Counted from the stretch's first letter, positions 44,002-52,047 are shown. The stretch: DNA of 64,000 nucleotides from Phocaeicola_A sp045647865 (GCA_045647865.1 JAZRMW010000020.1:38399-102398), one strand, 5' to 3'. Numbers and translations are program-made. Notes: generated by a model from the sequence alone, not told the origin.

Positions 44002-44220
44002 CTAGTGCTGAGCGAATGATTCATATTCGGATGAATAAAATTGAAACAAATCTTGCTCAAGAATACAGGATACACGCCATAATAAATCTGTGTCCAAATT
44101 TGATTTTCGGAAAATTTTATATACATTAGTGCGGGTGCAACATAATTGAGTAGCAAACCAAGTGACGGTCTTTCCCTGCTCGTGTAGTATTTGTTCTATC
44201 AAACGGCCAGCATGTATCAT
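44002..44220 (-). CDS. Small XRE-like HTH protein, copy A
   Basis: A 72-residue protein, MIHAGRLIEQILHEQ... It is about 80% identical by eye to copy B upstream. It has the layout of a minimal Cro/CI-type helix-turn-helix: helix 1 (RLIEQILHEQG), helix 2 (TVTWFATQL), recognition helix (TRTNVYKIFR) and helix 4 (LDTDLLWRVSCILE), ending in F-Y-S-S-E-Y. Similar roughly 70-residue proteins are common in Bacteroidales. The start at 44220 lies 32 bases after the predicted transcription start. A longer open frame upstream to 44520 is an accident of the duplicated reading frame. It is the gene just ahead of the kinase operon and the best candidate for its regulator. Confidence 0.75.
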   Translation of the reverse strand: MIHAGRLIEQILHEQGKTVTWFATQLCCTRTNVYKIFRKSNLDTDLLWRVSCILEQDLFQFYSSEYESFAQH

Positions 44221-44258
44221 ACTATAATCATTACAAACATTTGAATCATTTTGGGTTG

Positions 44259-44333
44259 CAAAGTAAGAAAAAATATATTCCAGTTTTGTAAAATGATTGT
44301 TTACGAAATGGATACAGTATCCAAGGTGGATAC
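44259..44333 (-). promoter_or_regulatory. Promoter and TGGATAC operator in front of HTH copy A
   Basis: A TTACTTTG box on the minus strand (44259-44266) is preceded by a perfect inverted repeat TGGATACAGTATCCA (44309-44323) and a third half-site TGGATAC (44327-44333). This segment was duplicated together with the HTH gene, and the other copy drives the kinase operon. The likely binder is the HTH protein itself. Confidence 0.55.
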
Positions 44334-44362
44334 ATAAATTTGGTGTACTGGAAGTTTGTAAA

Positions 44363-44584
44363 TTACTTGTTTTGCAGATGTTTTTGGTATTCGGAGGAGT
44401 AGAATCGGAACAAATCGTACTCAAGTATGCAAGATACACGCCACAATAAAACTGTATCCAAATTTGATTTTCGGAAGATTTTATAAACATTCGTACGGGT
44501 ACAACATAATTGGGAAGCAAACCAAGTGACGGTCTTCCCCTGCTTATGTAGTATCTCTTCTATTAAATGGCCTGCATGTACCAT
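44363..44584 (-). CDS. Small XRE-like HTH protein, copy B
   Basis: A 73-residue protein, MVHAGHLIEEILHKQ..., the upstream member of the tandem pair, with the same four-helix HTH layout as copy A (recognition helix TRTNVYKIFR identical). Differences cluster at the C-terminus (YQKHLQNK). The start at 44584 is only about 10 bases after the T run of a terminator-like hairpin (44594-44618), so expression probably depends on reading through that structure. Its leader may run from a promoter near 44939 and pass the two structured elements. Confidence 0.75.
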   Translation of the reverse strand: MVHAGHLIEEILHKQGKTVTWFASQLCCTRTNVYKIFRKSNLDTVLLWRVSCILEYDLFRFYSSEYQKHLQNK

Positions 44585-44593
44585 ATTGGTACT

Positions 44594-44618
44594 AAAAAAA
44601 ATCGTGGCCCCACACGAT
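44594..44618 (-). terminator. Terminator-like hairpin just before HTH copy B
   Basis: On the minus strand ATCGTG, loop TGGGGC, CACGAT is followed by eight T residues, ten bases before the ATG of HTH copy B. Its loop and 5' arm (GTGGGGC) can also pair with GCCCCAC in the 3' arm of the upstream rod-like element, so the two structures could exclude each other. Confidence 0.55.
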
Positions 44619-44643
44619 AACAATTCTAAATTATTTTTTTATT

Positions 44644-44732
44644 AAAAAAGACGTGGGGCTGTCCTCGCTTATCCCACTATCAGGCTCTCGCATTGCCTCC
44701 ATCAAGGATAAGCAACGCAGTTGGCCCACGTC
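44644..44732 (-). ncRNA. Rod-like structured RNA element 1 with terminator-like T run
   Basis: On the minus strand GACGTGGG (725-732 side) pairs with CCCACGTC (650-657 side), GCTTATCC pairs with GGATAAGC (44667-44674 and 44706-44713), and an inner AGGC pairs with GCCT (44682-44685 and 44695-44698). The rod is followed by six T residues at 44649-44644. Unpaired words TTGATGG, TGCGAGA and TGATAGT are shared with element 2. It could be a small RNA ending in its own terminator, or the attenuator leader of HTH copy B. I do not recognise the family; a 6S-like RNA cannot be excluded. Confidence 0.45.
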
Positions 44733-44798
44733 GTGAGATATTATACAAAAACTCTACATGCTGTCTGAGATAGTATGCAGAGGGTACAATACACCCAA

Positions 44799-44890
44799 CG
44801 TGGACGTTTCCCGTTGCGAATCTTCTTGATGGAAATCAAATTTGCGAGATTTGATAGTCGAAGATGCGTTCGTAAACGTCCTTTTATTTA
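44799..44890 (+). ncRNA. Rod-like structured RNA element 2, related to element 1, opposite strand
   Basis: On the plus strand GGACGTTT (44802-44809) pairs with AAACGTCC (44874-44881), ATCTTC (44820-44825) with GAAGAT (44860-44865), and ATCAAAT (44835-44841) with ATTTGAT (44849-44855); TTTTATTT follows. TTGATGG, TGCGAGA and TGATAGT lie at the same structural places as in element 1, while the stems differ with compensating changes. The two elements diverge from a 65-base spacer that itself contains a near-palindrome (CTCTACATG...GTATGCAGAG, 44752-44782). Strand and expression are not certain. Confidence 0.4.
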
Positions 44891-44931
44891 TAATGTTACC
44901 CACCCAACCCTTGCGGACCAACTGGGTTATG

Positions 44932-44962
44932 CAAAAATAGCCACATTATATGAATGGGCAAA
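44932..44962 (-). promoter_or_regulatory. Minus-strand promoter upstream of the HTH/RNA region
   Basis: TTTG (complement of 44959-44962), a 19-base spacer and TATTTTTG (complement of 44932-44939) match the Bacteroidota consensus well. A transcript from about 44925 would carry a leader of about 340 bases to HTH copy B, containing element 2 in antisense and element 1 in sense. Confidence 0.55.
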
Positions 44963-45020
44963 ATTTTGTGTTTGTTTTTTAGGTAATTTTATAAAATAGG
45001 ACTTTTTTGTGCTTTTTAAC

Positions 45021-46571
45021 CTAATTCCTTGCCTGTTTGGATAATAAAGAGTCTCCTTGGTATGTCAGTATCACTTGGGAACTGATGTGGCCATCGGTAT
45101 GGATGTGTTGGGTAGAAAGCATGAAATGTTTGAAGAAATCCTTATGCTTCAAGAATAGAGAGGGTATCCATGGGGTGTTTTCGGCCATTCTTGGATGATG
45201 ATAGATGAAATCGTTCAAATCAGTCACCATGGTGAAGTTGGATTCTTCTGCAAGGTCTTCCAAACAATGTATGTATGTCTTTTTGTTGGAGGTGTGTGAC
45301 ATGGGAGATTTCTCTTCATGAATGTCGGTCAGATAATAGCGTAAGGTTTCTCTTGTGGTGGTTACCAACAGGTTGTTTTGGTAGGTACTTAACCAATAGC
45401 CGTTTGCTGTTTGTTGTGCAATAAAGTAGGAATTCAGGGTGCTGTCTGCCTCGCATTGCCAAATAGGGTAGGGCGTATTGTGTAACCAAATGCTTGCACG
45501 GCGTTTGGCGTGCAGAGGGTATCTCAGTGCCGTTTTTAGCTGGTCGATGTATGATATAGGGATAGGCACCATCAATAATTGGTGGTACAATGTATCTGTG
45601 GATGTAGGTTGTGAGAAATGTATCAAGTCTATTTCCTTGCATCCATTTTCGGCCAATATTGTATTCAGCGTAGCTTGTGGTGAAATGTTCTCTGTCGTTT
45701 GGGAATGTACAAAAGACTTTTGAGCAACCAATTGTATGTTTTCTGGTAAGAGTTTGTCATCCAGTCTTTTGTGAAGAATGATTGATTCTTCGTTTTTGCA
45801 TGTGTCAATAACGGTTTGGTAGTTGGCCAGATAGATGGCTGACGCATTCATACGGATATCATACCGTATCCATTCTTTGTCGTTATTTTCAGGATGCAGA
45901 TAAAGGGAAAGTGGTTCATTGTGCTTTGTCTGTTTACGCAAGGTGTTCAGGGAGGGGTATGTAGTCGCAACAGAACGTTCGTTTTTATAGGCATCAATGA
46001 CTTTTTCAATTAATTTTTCTTGGAAACTTACGGCAAAGAAACCCGGTTGGAAATAGCAGGCAAGGAAATTGTTTCCTATGGGGTAGATGATGATTTCTTC
46101 TCCTTGATAAACCAAAGTTTTAGGGGTGTGTGCATTTCCTCTATTCTGTCGCATCAGCCGGGTAATGGAGTTGATGTCTCCATTACCAAAGCGTCCGTAG
46201 ATAACTTGGTCGTGTACGGTGCCTGGTGCATGGAAACTGACAATCAGTTGGCTGTTCATCTCTGTGCTGAGGCCATGGGCTTGTTGGCGCGAAATTACAT
46301 CTATGTTGTGGGTTAGTATTTTCAGTAACTCTGAAATATGCAATAAATGGTATTTGTCGGCATAGTGGGAGTTCTGTATCGTTTTGTTCAAGGCATTGAG
46401 GTCGTTTGCCTCAAGGATGGCTTCACTGTTGGCTGGTATCAATGTGTAAAGGTCCGTATCTACTTGTTTTTCCTGAAAACTCAAGTGCGTATATCCCCAC
46501 CCGATGATGGCAATCAATGTAAGGGCTATACATGCAGGTATGACATATATGTAGATTCTTTTCTTGTTCAT
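45021..46571 (-). CDS. Membrane-anchored protein of unknown function (DUF3352-like)
   Basis: A 516-residue protein with one N-terminal membrane helix (IYIYVIPACIALTLIAIIGW) and a large periplasmic domain. It starts with LIPANSEAILEANDLNALNKTI, the kind of opening seen in DUF3352-like proteins, where a periplasmic alpha/beta domain measures some envelope state. No catalytic motif is visible. I chose the ATG at 46571 (MNKKRIYIY); ATG 46595 is also in frame. It is monocistronic and convergent with the plus-strand structured element. Confidence 0.6.
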   Translation of the reverse strand: MNKKRIYIYVIPACIALTLIAIIGWGYTHLSFQEKQVDTDLYTLIPANSEAILEANDLNALNKTIQNSHYADKYHLLHISELLKILTHNIDVISRQQAHGLSTEMNSQLIVSFHAPGTVHDQVIYGRFGNGDINSITRLMRQNRGNAHTPKTLVYQGEEIIIYPIGNNFLACYFQPGFFAVSFQEKLIEKVIDAYKNERSVATTYPSLNTLRKQTKHNEPLSLYLHPENNDKEWIRYDIRMNASAIYLANYQTVIDTCKNEESIILHKRLDDKLLPENIQLVAQKSFVHSQTTENISPQATLNTILAENGCKEIDLIHFSQPTSTDTLYHQLLMVPIPISYIDQLKTALRYPLHAKRRASIWLHNTPYPIWQCEADSTLNSYFIAQQTANGYWLSTYQNNLLVTTTRETLRYYLTDIHEEKSPMSHTSNKKTYIHCLEDLAEESNFTMVTDLNDFIYHHPRMAENTPWIPSLFLKHKDFFKHFMLSTQHIHTDGHISSQVILTYQGDSLLSKQARN

Positions 46572-46625
46572 GGATTCTTCGATTGGTCCTTTCATTGGGT
46601 AACAATGAAACCTAATAAATTGTTG

Positions 46626-46633
46626 CAAAGGTA
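46626..46633 (-). promoter_or_regulatory. Promoter of the DUF3352-like gene, -7 box TACCTTTG
   Basis: The complement reads TACCTTTG, 55 bases before the chosen start. Confidence 0.5.
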
Positions 46634-46740
46634 TAAAAAAGAATTTGAAAAGTCAAAAGAATCTTAATTTTTCTCAGTGTTGTGTAAATTTATATATAAT
46701 ATTAAGGTCTAAGGTTTGATTGGAATGGGGATAACAAAAG

Positions 46741-46818
46741 AACGAGCTATAAGCTATGAGTGACAAGTTGCCATATATACAGGCACAGATACTTGTCTCT
46801 TGTAGCTTATAGCTCGTT
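46741..46818. repeat. Dispersed palindromic repeat (AGCTACGAG family), copy 3
   Basis: AACGAGCTATAAGCTA (46741-46756) pairs with TAGCTTATAGCTCGTT (46802-46817), and GACAAGT (46762-46768) with ACTTGTC (46791-46797), around a 22-base loop. It lies downstream of the FadL-type gene and may help end its transcript. Confidence 0.8.
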
Positions 46819-46835
46819 ATCTGAGTTGGTTGCTA

Positions 46836-48281
46836 TTAGAACTTGAAGTCGAGTGAAAGACCTACTGCATCGTTCTTACGAGTGTAGATGTCAGAACCTG
46901 TAGCAGATTTCACTTCGTGTTCATCGAAGAATGAGTGCATGTAACCGAAGTTCAGTTTCAACATGTCGTTGAACTTGTAAGCACCACCAATGGCAACGGC
47001 ATATGAACTAACATTGAAATTAGTGTCGCTCATGTCTGCATCTTCGAAACCATATTGTGTGCGCATACCACCACAACTTACGATCCATTTTTCGTTCAAG
47101 TCATATTCTGCACCAAGGATGGCTTCCCAAGTGTTGTCGCCATTCTTGATAGGAGAACCTTTGGCATCCTTGTCCCAGTAATAGTTGAAGTTTGCACCGA
47201 TACGCAATGCTTCGATGGGGCTGTATTGAGCACCGAATGTAGCCAATGCAGGGATATCAGAACGGTTCTTGGCACCATCAGCATAGTTAGGCATCATGGC
47301 ATCTACGTTAGCTGAGTTCTTGGATTCGTTTTCCAAGTCAATCTTGGTGCGGAATTCATACTTGGCAGCCAAGTTCCACTTGCCCAAATTAACGTCAATA
47401 CCGATGATCGGAGTGATACCGAAACCATTCTGTGAGCAATCAAGATTGAAGTCACTTTGCATCAAGTATGCATAAGTGCCAGCTTGTGTAGCTGCTGCAG
47501 TTAATTGTTCTGCCATAGCTTGGTATTGAGCTGCTTCAGCAGTCATACCTGCTTGAGCATATTGAGTAGCAGCAGCTGCTGCCTGCTGAGCTCCAGCGGC
47601 GGCTTGTTGTGAAACACCGTTTAAATAAGCACCTCCAGGTACGCCATTGGCTGTAATGTTTGCAATGGCTCCAGTGTAAGAAGCATTAGCCAAAACACCG
47701 CGTACACCTCCAAATACAGAAATTTGGTCAGTAATCTTATATGTACCACCCAATTGAAGGGCATAGAAATATTGTTCACCTACCAAGTTTTGTGTCAATC
47801 CGTATGAAGTGGCTTGAGCTGAGGCCAAATTACCACCTATCAATTTTTCAAACATGGGGAGTCCGTTGCTATAATCGCACTTTCCACCACCACCACCGAT
47901 AGCGAATTGGGCTGATACTGACCATTTGTCATTGAAAACGTATGCGGCTTGGAAAGAGGGGATTACAGGAGCAACGATGTCTCCTACAAATTCTTTGCGT
48001 GTTACACCTGGAGTAGCAGTATTCAACGCGAAGAAATTGTGCTGAGATGTAATTTCTCTTTTCTGCCATGCAGCTTGCCAGCTGAGTGAGAAATGGAAAC
48101 CTTCGTCCAAGAAAGCGATACCGGCAGGGTTGTTATATACACCATCAATGGCGATAGCTGCGTTGCGGGCGGGGTTACGTAAAAAAGTTGCATTCTGATT
48201 TGTATTCGTCAGGATACCTCCTGCGAAAGTTGAAGTTGAAACGATAAGTGCTGCTGCACTAATTAACAGTTTTTTATTCAT
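46836..48281 (-). CDS. FadL/OmpP1-family outer-membrane transport protein
   Basis: A 481-residue beta-barrel of the long-chain fatty acid/hydrocarbon channel family. The signal peptide (LLISAAALIVSTSTFAG) is followed by the FadL-type N-terminal hatch NQNATFLRNPARNAAIAIDGVYNNPAG, and the chain ends with Phe (LSLDFKF). Between about 225 and 280 there is an Ala/Gln-rich stretch (QQAAAGAQQAAAAATQYAQ) that is unusual for the family and probably an extracellular loop or helical insertion. The start at 48281 is preferred to an upstream in-frame ATG (48341), because the promoter -7 box at 48312 lies between them. Confidence 0.87.
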   Translation of the reverse strand: MNKKLLISAAALIVSTSTFAGGILTNTNQNATFLRNPARNAAIAIDGVYNNPAGIAFLDEGFHFSLSWQAAWQKREITSQHNFFALNTATPGVTRKEFVGDIVAPVIPSFQAAYVFNDKWSVSAQFAIGGGGGKCDYSNGLPMFEKLIGGNLASAQATSYGLTQNLVGEQYFYALQLGGTYKITDQISVFGGVRGVLANASYTGAIANITANGVPGGAYLNGVSQQAAAGAQQAAAAATQYAQAGMTAEAAQYQAMAEQLTAAATQAGTYAYLMQSDFNLDCSQNGFGITPIIGIDVNLGKWNLAAKYEFRTKIDLENESKNSANVDAMMPNYADGAKNRSDIPALATFGAQYSPIEALRIGANFNYYWDKDAKGSPIKNGDNTWEAILGAEYDLNEKWIVSCGGMRTQYGFEDADMSDTNFNVSSYAVAIGGAYKFNDMLKLNFGYMHSFFDEHEVKSATGSDIYTRKNDAVGLSLDFKF

Positions 48282-48861
48282 AACTAAAAATGTTTTGTTA
48301 AAAATCGGGTGCAAAGGTACTATAAAAACATGAATCGACAAACTTTTTGCACAAAAAGACGCGATTTGTGCAAAAATAGAGCCTTATAAGGTGCGATATG
48401 ATATAGAAACGGATAGTTTCAGATTAAACTTTTAGTAGATGCGTATGCTGGAAGAGTCTATTCCTTTCTATTCTTCGCTTTTTCTCTGTTGTTTGCAGTA
48501 GTGGCTTATGATGTGGAGAAATTCGGTAAGGAACCGGTAAAAAAGATTGGAGCGAAAAGCTGTTGATTTTCTCCCGTTAAGAAAATATTTTTCTCAGGTA
48601 GGGAAGAAAAAACTTTCAGGTAGGGAGAAAATTCGTAAGGTTTGAATGTTTGTTTTTTTTTGATAGAATGGTTTGGGAGTCGAAAAAAATGTGTGTTATT
48701 TGTTTGAATTGTGGAAATCTGATATCATTCAAATACTTTGTTTGTTCGATTCACTTTTTTTTCGTACTTTTGCGCCCTCAAATATATATAATATAATAAG
48801 GTATAAGGAATTTCTGTAAAGAAACAGGATATATACAATTAGAAATCAGAGTAAAAACAAT
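48282..48861. promoter_or_regulatory. Intergenic region between the FadL-type gene and ffh, with two promoters
   Basis: A 580-base gap. TACCTTTG on the complement of 48312-48319 drives the FadL-type gene. TTTG at 48741-48744, 20 bases and TACTTTTG at 48765-48772 drive ffh with a leader of about 83 bases. A direct repeat TCAGGTAGGGA occurs at 48594-48604 and 48616-48626, 22 bases apart. No convincing gene is seen. Confidence 0.6.
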
Positions 48862-50214
48862 ATGTTATTTGAAAATCTTAGCGAAAGACTTGAACGTTCG
48901 TTCAAAATCCTAAAAGGTGAGGGTAAAATCACCGAAGTCAATGTGTCGGAAACCTTGAAAGATGTGCGTAAGGCATTGCTTGATGCCGACGTGAACTATA
49001 AGGTAGCCAAGACTTTTACCGACACCGTAAAGCAGAAAGCTCTCGGACAGAATGTGCTTACAGCCGTGAAGCCCAGTCAGTTGATGGTGAAGATTGTTCA
49101 CGATGAATTGGCTCAATTGATGGGTGGCGAAACAGCAGAAATCAATGTGAAAGGTCAGGGAGGACAACCGGCCATCATTTTGATGTCAGGTTTGCAAGGT
49201 TCTGGTAAGACAACCTTCTCGGGTAAATTGGCCTTGATGTTGAAGACGAAGAAGAATCGTCGTCCATTGTTGACCGCTTGCGACGTATATCGTCCAGCCG
49301 CTATCGAGCAGTTGCGTGTGCTTGGTGAGCAAATCGGAGTACCCGTATATTGTGAGTTGGAGAACAAGAATCCAGTAGAGATTGCCCAGAATGCCATCCG
49401 CGAAGCCAAAGCTAAGGGGTATGATGTGGTGATTGTCGATACTGCAGGTCGTTTGGCTATTGATGAGCAGATGATGCAGGAGATTGCTGCTATCAAGAGT
49501 GCCATCAATCCTTCAGAAACTCTGTTTGTGGTGGATTCAATGACCGGTCAGGATGCAGTAAATACTGCTAAGGAGTTTAATGAACGCCTTGATTTCGACG
49601 GAGTTGTCCTCACAAAACTTGATGGTGATACACGTGGTGGTGCGGCTCTCAGTATCCGTACGGTGGTAAATAAACCTATTAAGTTTGTGGGTACGGGAGA
49701 GAAGATGGAGGCTATCGACCAATTCCATCCTTCACGTATGGCTGACCGTATCTTGGGTATGGGTGACATCGTATCGTTGGTAGAGCGTGCCCAAGAACAA
49801 TTTGATGAAGAAGAGGCCAAGCGTCTTCAGAAGAAGATTCAGAAAAATCAGTTCGATTTCAATGACTTCCTCGGACAAATCCAACAAATCAAGAAGATGG
49901 GAAATATCAAGGATTTGGCAGCTATGATTCCCGGTGTGGGCAAAGCCATCAAGGACATTGATATCGATGATGATGCATTCAAGAGTATTGAAGCAATCAT
50001 CTATTCTATGACTCCGAAAGAACGTACCAATCCTGAAATCTTGAATGGAAGCCGTCGTAACCGTATCGCCAAGGGTAGTGGTACGGATATCCAAGAAGTA
50101 AATCGTCTGATCAAGCAGTTTGACCAAACTCGTAAGATGATGAAGATGATTACAGGTGGTAATATGGCTAAAATGATGGGCAAGATGCCTAAGATGCCTA
50201 ATTTCAAAAGATAA
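48862..50214 (+). CDS. ffh: Signal recognition particle protein Ffh
   Basis: A 450-residue GTPase that binds signal sequences of nascent membrane proteins. The N domain (LFENLSERLERSFKILKGEG) is followed by the G domain with G1 GLQGSGKTTFSGKLA, DVYRPAAIEQL, IVDTAGR (G3) and TKLDGDTRGGAAL (G4). The Met-rich M domain begins near 305 and ends with repeated Met (MMKMITGGNMAKMMGKMPKMPNF). Length is normal for the family. Confidence 0.98.
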   Translation: MLFENLSERLERSFKILKGEGKITEVNVSETLKDVRKALLDADVNYKVAKTFTDTVKQKALGQNVLTAVKPSQLMVKIVHDELAQLMGGETAEINVKGQGGQPAIILMSGLQGSGKTTFSGKLALMLKTKKNRRPLLTACDVYRPAAIEQLRVLGEQIGVPVYCELENKNPVEIAQNAIREAKAKGYDVVIVDTAGRLAIDEQMMQEIAAIKSAINPSETLFVVDSMTGQDAVNTAKEFNERLDFDGVVLTKLDGDTRGGAALSIRTVVNKPIKFVGTGEKMEAIDQFHPSRMADRILGMGDIVSLVERAQEQFDEEEAKRLQKKIQKNQFDFNDFLGQIQQIKKMGNIKDLAAMIPGVGKAIKDIDIDDDAFKSIEAIIYSMTPKERTNPEILNGSRRNRIAKGSGTDIQEVNRLIKQFDQTRKMMKMITGGNMAKMMGKMPKMPNFKR

Positions 50215-50230
50215 ACAGAGGATTGAGAAA

Positions 50231-50875
50231 ATGAAAAAATCTTGTTTGGGAATTATCGTAGGATTGTTGGTCCTTCTTCTCAGTGCTGCTTGTAGCAGTT
50301 CGCCGGCAAGTTATACACTTACAGGGGTATTGCCTGATAGTACGGCTAATGGGAAGACCATATATATTGTCCGTCAAGATGATTGGAAATATGTGGATAC
50401 CGCAATTATACAAGGTGACAAGTTCCTTTTTGAGGGTGAAGTTGAAGAACCAACTTTTTGCCGGGTGACGGTGAAATCAGGATTAACTGCTTGTCTTATT
50501 TTGGAGAAGGGGCATATAGTGCTTGACTTTACCCAATCCAAATATCCCAGTGGTACATCCAATAATGATGAATTGGCCCGTGTCTGCCGTATGGAAGACA
50601 GTCAGATGAAAGAGTTCACCAAAGGGATGAGACAGGCTATCAAGGAGAGAAAACGTGTGAAGGCTTATAAAGAGGAATATACTCAAAAACTTAAGAATCA
50701 GGCTAAGGAGTTGTTTAAGCAACATCGAAATGATTGGGTTGGATATTATCTTCTGCATAGCTCATACATGAATATCTTGGATAAAGAGGAGCGTAAGGAG
50801 GTGCTTGAAAGTCTGGGCACTTCGTTGCAACAGACTTCTCGCGTGCAATATTTACAGAAACAATTAAATAAATGA
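50231..50875 (+). CDS. DUF4369 lipoprotein lacking a thioredoxin domain
   Basis: A 214-residue predicted lipoprotein (lipobox LSAAC). The DUF4369 domain follows (YTLTGVLPDSTANGKTIYI, then KFLFEGEVEEPTFCRV), then a helical, Lys/Glu-rich part (KERKRVKAYKEEYTQKLKNQ). It is a clear paralogue of the next gene: the two share S-G-T/V-L-P-D-S-T at the start and the LxDELxRV region. It ends where the TlpA-like domain of the neighbour would begin. It begins 16 bases after ffh and its end is 20 bases before the next start. Confidence 0.78.
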   Translation: MKKSCLGIIVGLLVLLLSAACSSSPASYTLTGVLPDSTANGKTIYIVRQDDWKYVDTAIIQGDKFLFEGEVEEPTFCRVTVKSGLTACLILEKGHIVLDFTQSKYPSGTSNNDELARVCRMEDSQMKEFTKGMRQAIKERKRVKAYKEEYTQKLKNQAKELFKQHRNDWVGYYLLHSSYMNILDKEERKEVLESLGTSLQQTSRVQYLQKQLNK

Positions 50876-50895
50876 CATTGATAATTTTAAAGTTT

Positions 50896-51963
50896 ATGAA
50901 AAAGAATTTGTTTTCATGGGGCGTAATGGGTATGTTCGCAATGTTATGCGCCTGTAATTCAGCCCCGAAAGGTTACACAGTATCTGGTACACTTCCTGAT
51001 TCAACCATGAATGGACAGACTTTGTACATTCTGAATGTGGATAACAGTGAATGTGTGGATAGTACAGTAGTAGAAGGTAATGCTTATCTTTTTGAAGGAC
51101 ATGTGGATACAGCTCTTGTAGCAGGTATTTCTACAAATGGACGTAACTCATTGTTTGTATTCGCTTTGGAGAATGGCCGCATTACGATTACGGACAATGG
51201 GGATTCAAAAGGTACACCGCTCAATGATGAATTGACTCGTGTTTCTGCTTCTTTGGATAGCATCAATACGGCTTATTATAAGGCATATGAAGTGTTTGAA
51301 GGTACAAAGGAAGAATGGGCGGTAGCCTATGAAACAGAGTGGATTCCCCGTTTCAAACAACAAGTGCTTGACAATTATCAGGGACATACCAATGATGTGG
51401 TGGGTTATGTGCTTACCCAGTTCATGAGTGTATTGAGCACCGATGAACAGTTGGATTTGATGAATACCTTTGGTCCATGGTTGGTATCAACCAAGCGTGT
51501 ATCTACGTCAAAGAGTGCATTGGAAACACAGAAGAAGACAGCCGTAGGTCAGCCTTATACTGATATCAAAGGTACTGATGTCAATGGTAATCCTGTTTCT
51601 CTCTCTGACTATGTAGGAAAAGGTAATTATGTGCTCGTTGACATGTGGGCAAGCTGGTGTGGTCCCTGCAAGCGTGAGATTCCTAACTTGCGTAAGTTGT
51701 ACGACCTTTACAAGAACAAAGGTTTGACCGTACTTGGTATTTACGTATGGGATAAAGTTGAGAACTTGGCACCCGCTATGGAGGCTGAAGGTATTGTTTG
51801 GCCTCAGATTATTGATTCAAACGAGACCGCAACTAAGTTGTATGGTGTACAAGGTATTCCTTGTATCATGCTTATCGGTCCTGATGGAACAATTCTTGAC
51901 CGCACCAATTTGCGTGGTGAAAACATGCAACCTGCAGTAGAGAAATTCATGTTTGGAAAATAA
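50896..51963 (+). CDS. DUF4369/TlpA-like thiol-disulfide oxidoreductase lipoprotein
   Basis: A 355-residue protein. After a lipoprotein-type N-terminus (MGMFAMLCAC) comes a DUF4369 domain, a helical linker, and a C-terminal thioredoxin-fold domain with the active-site motif in DMWASWCGPCKREIPNL and the cis-Pro in GVQGIPCIMLIG. Such proteins reduce or isomerise disulfides in the periplasm. The start at 50896 (MKKNLFSWG) fits the lipoprotein signal better than the ATG at 50872. It is the complete version of the duplicated pair. Confidence 0.87.
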   Translation: MKKNLFSWGVMGMFAMLCACNSAPKGYTVSGTLPDSTMNGQTLYILNVDNSECVDSTVVEGNAYLFEGHVDTALVAGISTNGRNSLFVFALENGRITITDNGDSKGTPLNDELTRVSASLDSINTAYYKAYEVFEGTKEEWAVAYETEWIPRFKQQVLDNYQGHTNDVVGYVLTQFMSVLSTDEQLDLMNTFGPWLVSTKRVSTSKSALETQKKTAVGQPYTDIKGTDVNGNPVSLSDYVGKGNYVLVDMWASWCGPCKREIPNLRKLYDLYKNKGLTVLGIYVWDKVENLAPAMEAEGIVWPQIIDSNETATKLYGVQGIPCIMLIGPDGTILDRTNLRGENMQPAVEKFMFGK

Positions 51964-51976
51964 TATAGTAGTGACG

Positions 51977-52032
51977 AGCTACGAGTGACAAGTGTTATGC
52001 TGACTGCTTCTCGTAGCTTGTCGCTCGTAGCT
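51977..52032. repeat. Dispersed palindromic repeat (AGCTACGAG family), copy 4
   Basis: AGCTACGAGTGACAAG (51977-51992) pairs with CTTGTCGCTCGTAGCT (52017-52032) with a single T-G wobble, around a 24-base loop. It lies between the TlpA-like gene and folD. Confidence 0.85.
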
Positions 52033-52047
52033 TATAACTGAAAGATT

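Larger units (their letters stand above)
43863..44584. repeat. Tandem duplication of an HTH gene with its promoter region (unit about 363 bases)
   Basis: Segments 43863-44220 and 44229-44584 align along almost their whole length by eye, both in the HTH coding part and in the non-coding promoter/operator part. The coding parts are better conserved in protein than in DNA, which argues that both genes are still used. Confidence 0.85.

Noticed and set aside
44002..44520. A 172-residue open frame that includes HTH copy A plus a long N-terminal extension
   Set aside because: The extension is an out-of-frame reading of HTH copy B's DNA. The duplicated start at 44220 and the promoter at 44259 show the real gene is 72 residues.
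44644..44732. 6S RNA
   Set aside because: The rod is only about 90 bases and no clear central bubble of the 6S type was identified. It is left as an unknown structured element.
44775..44999. A 74-residue plus-strand frame
   Set aside because: It runs through structured element 2 and has no ribosome site, promoter or recognisable domain.
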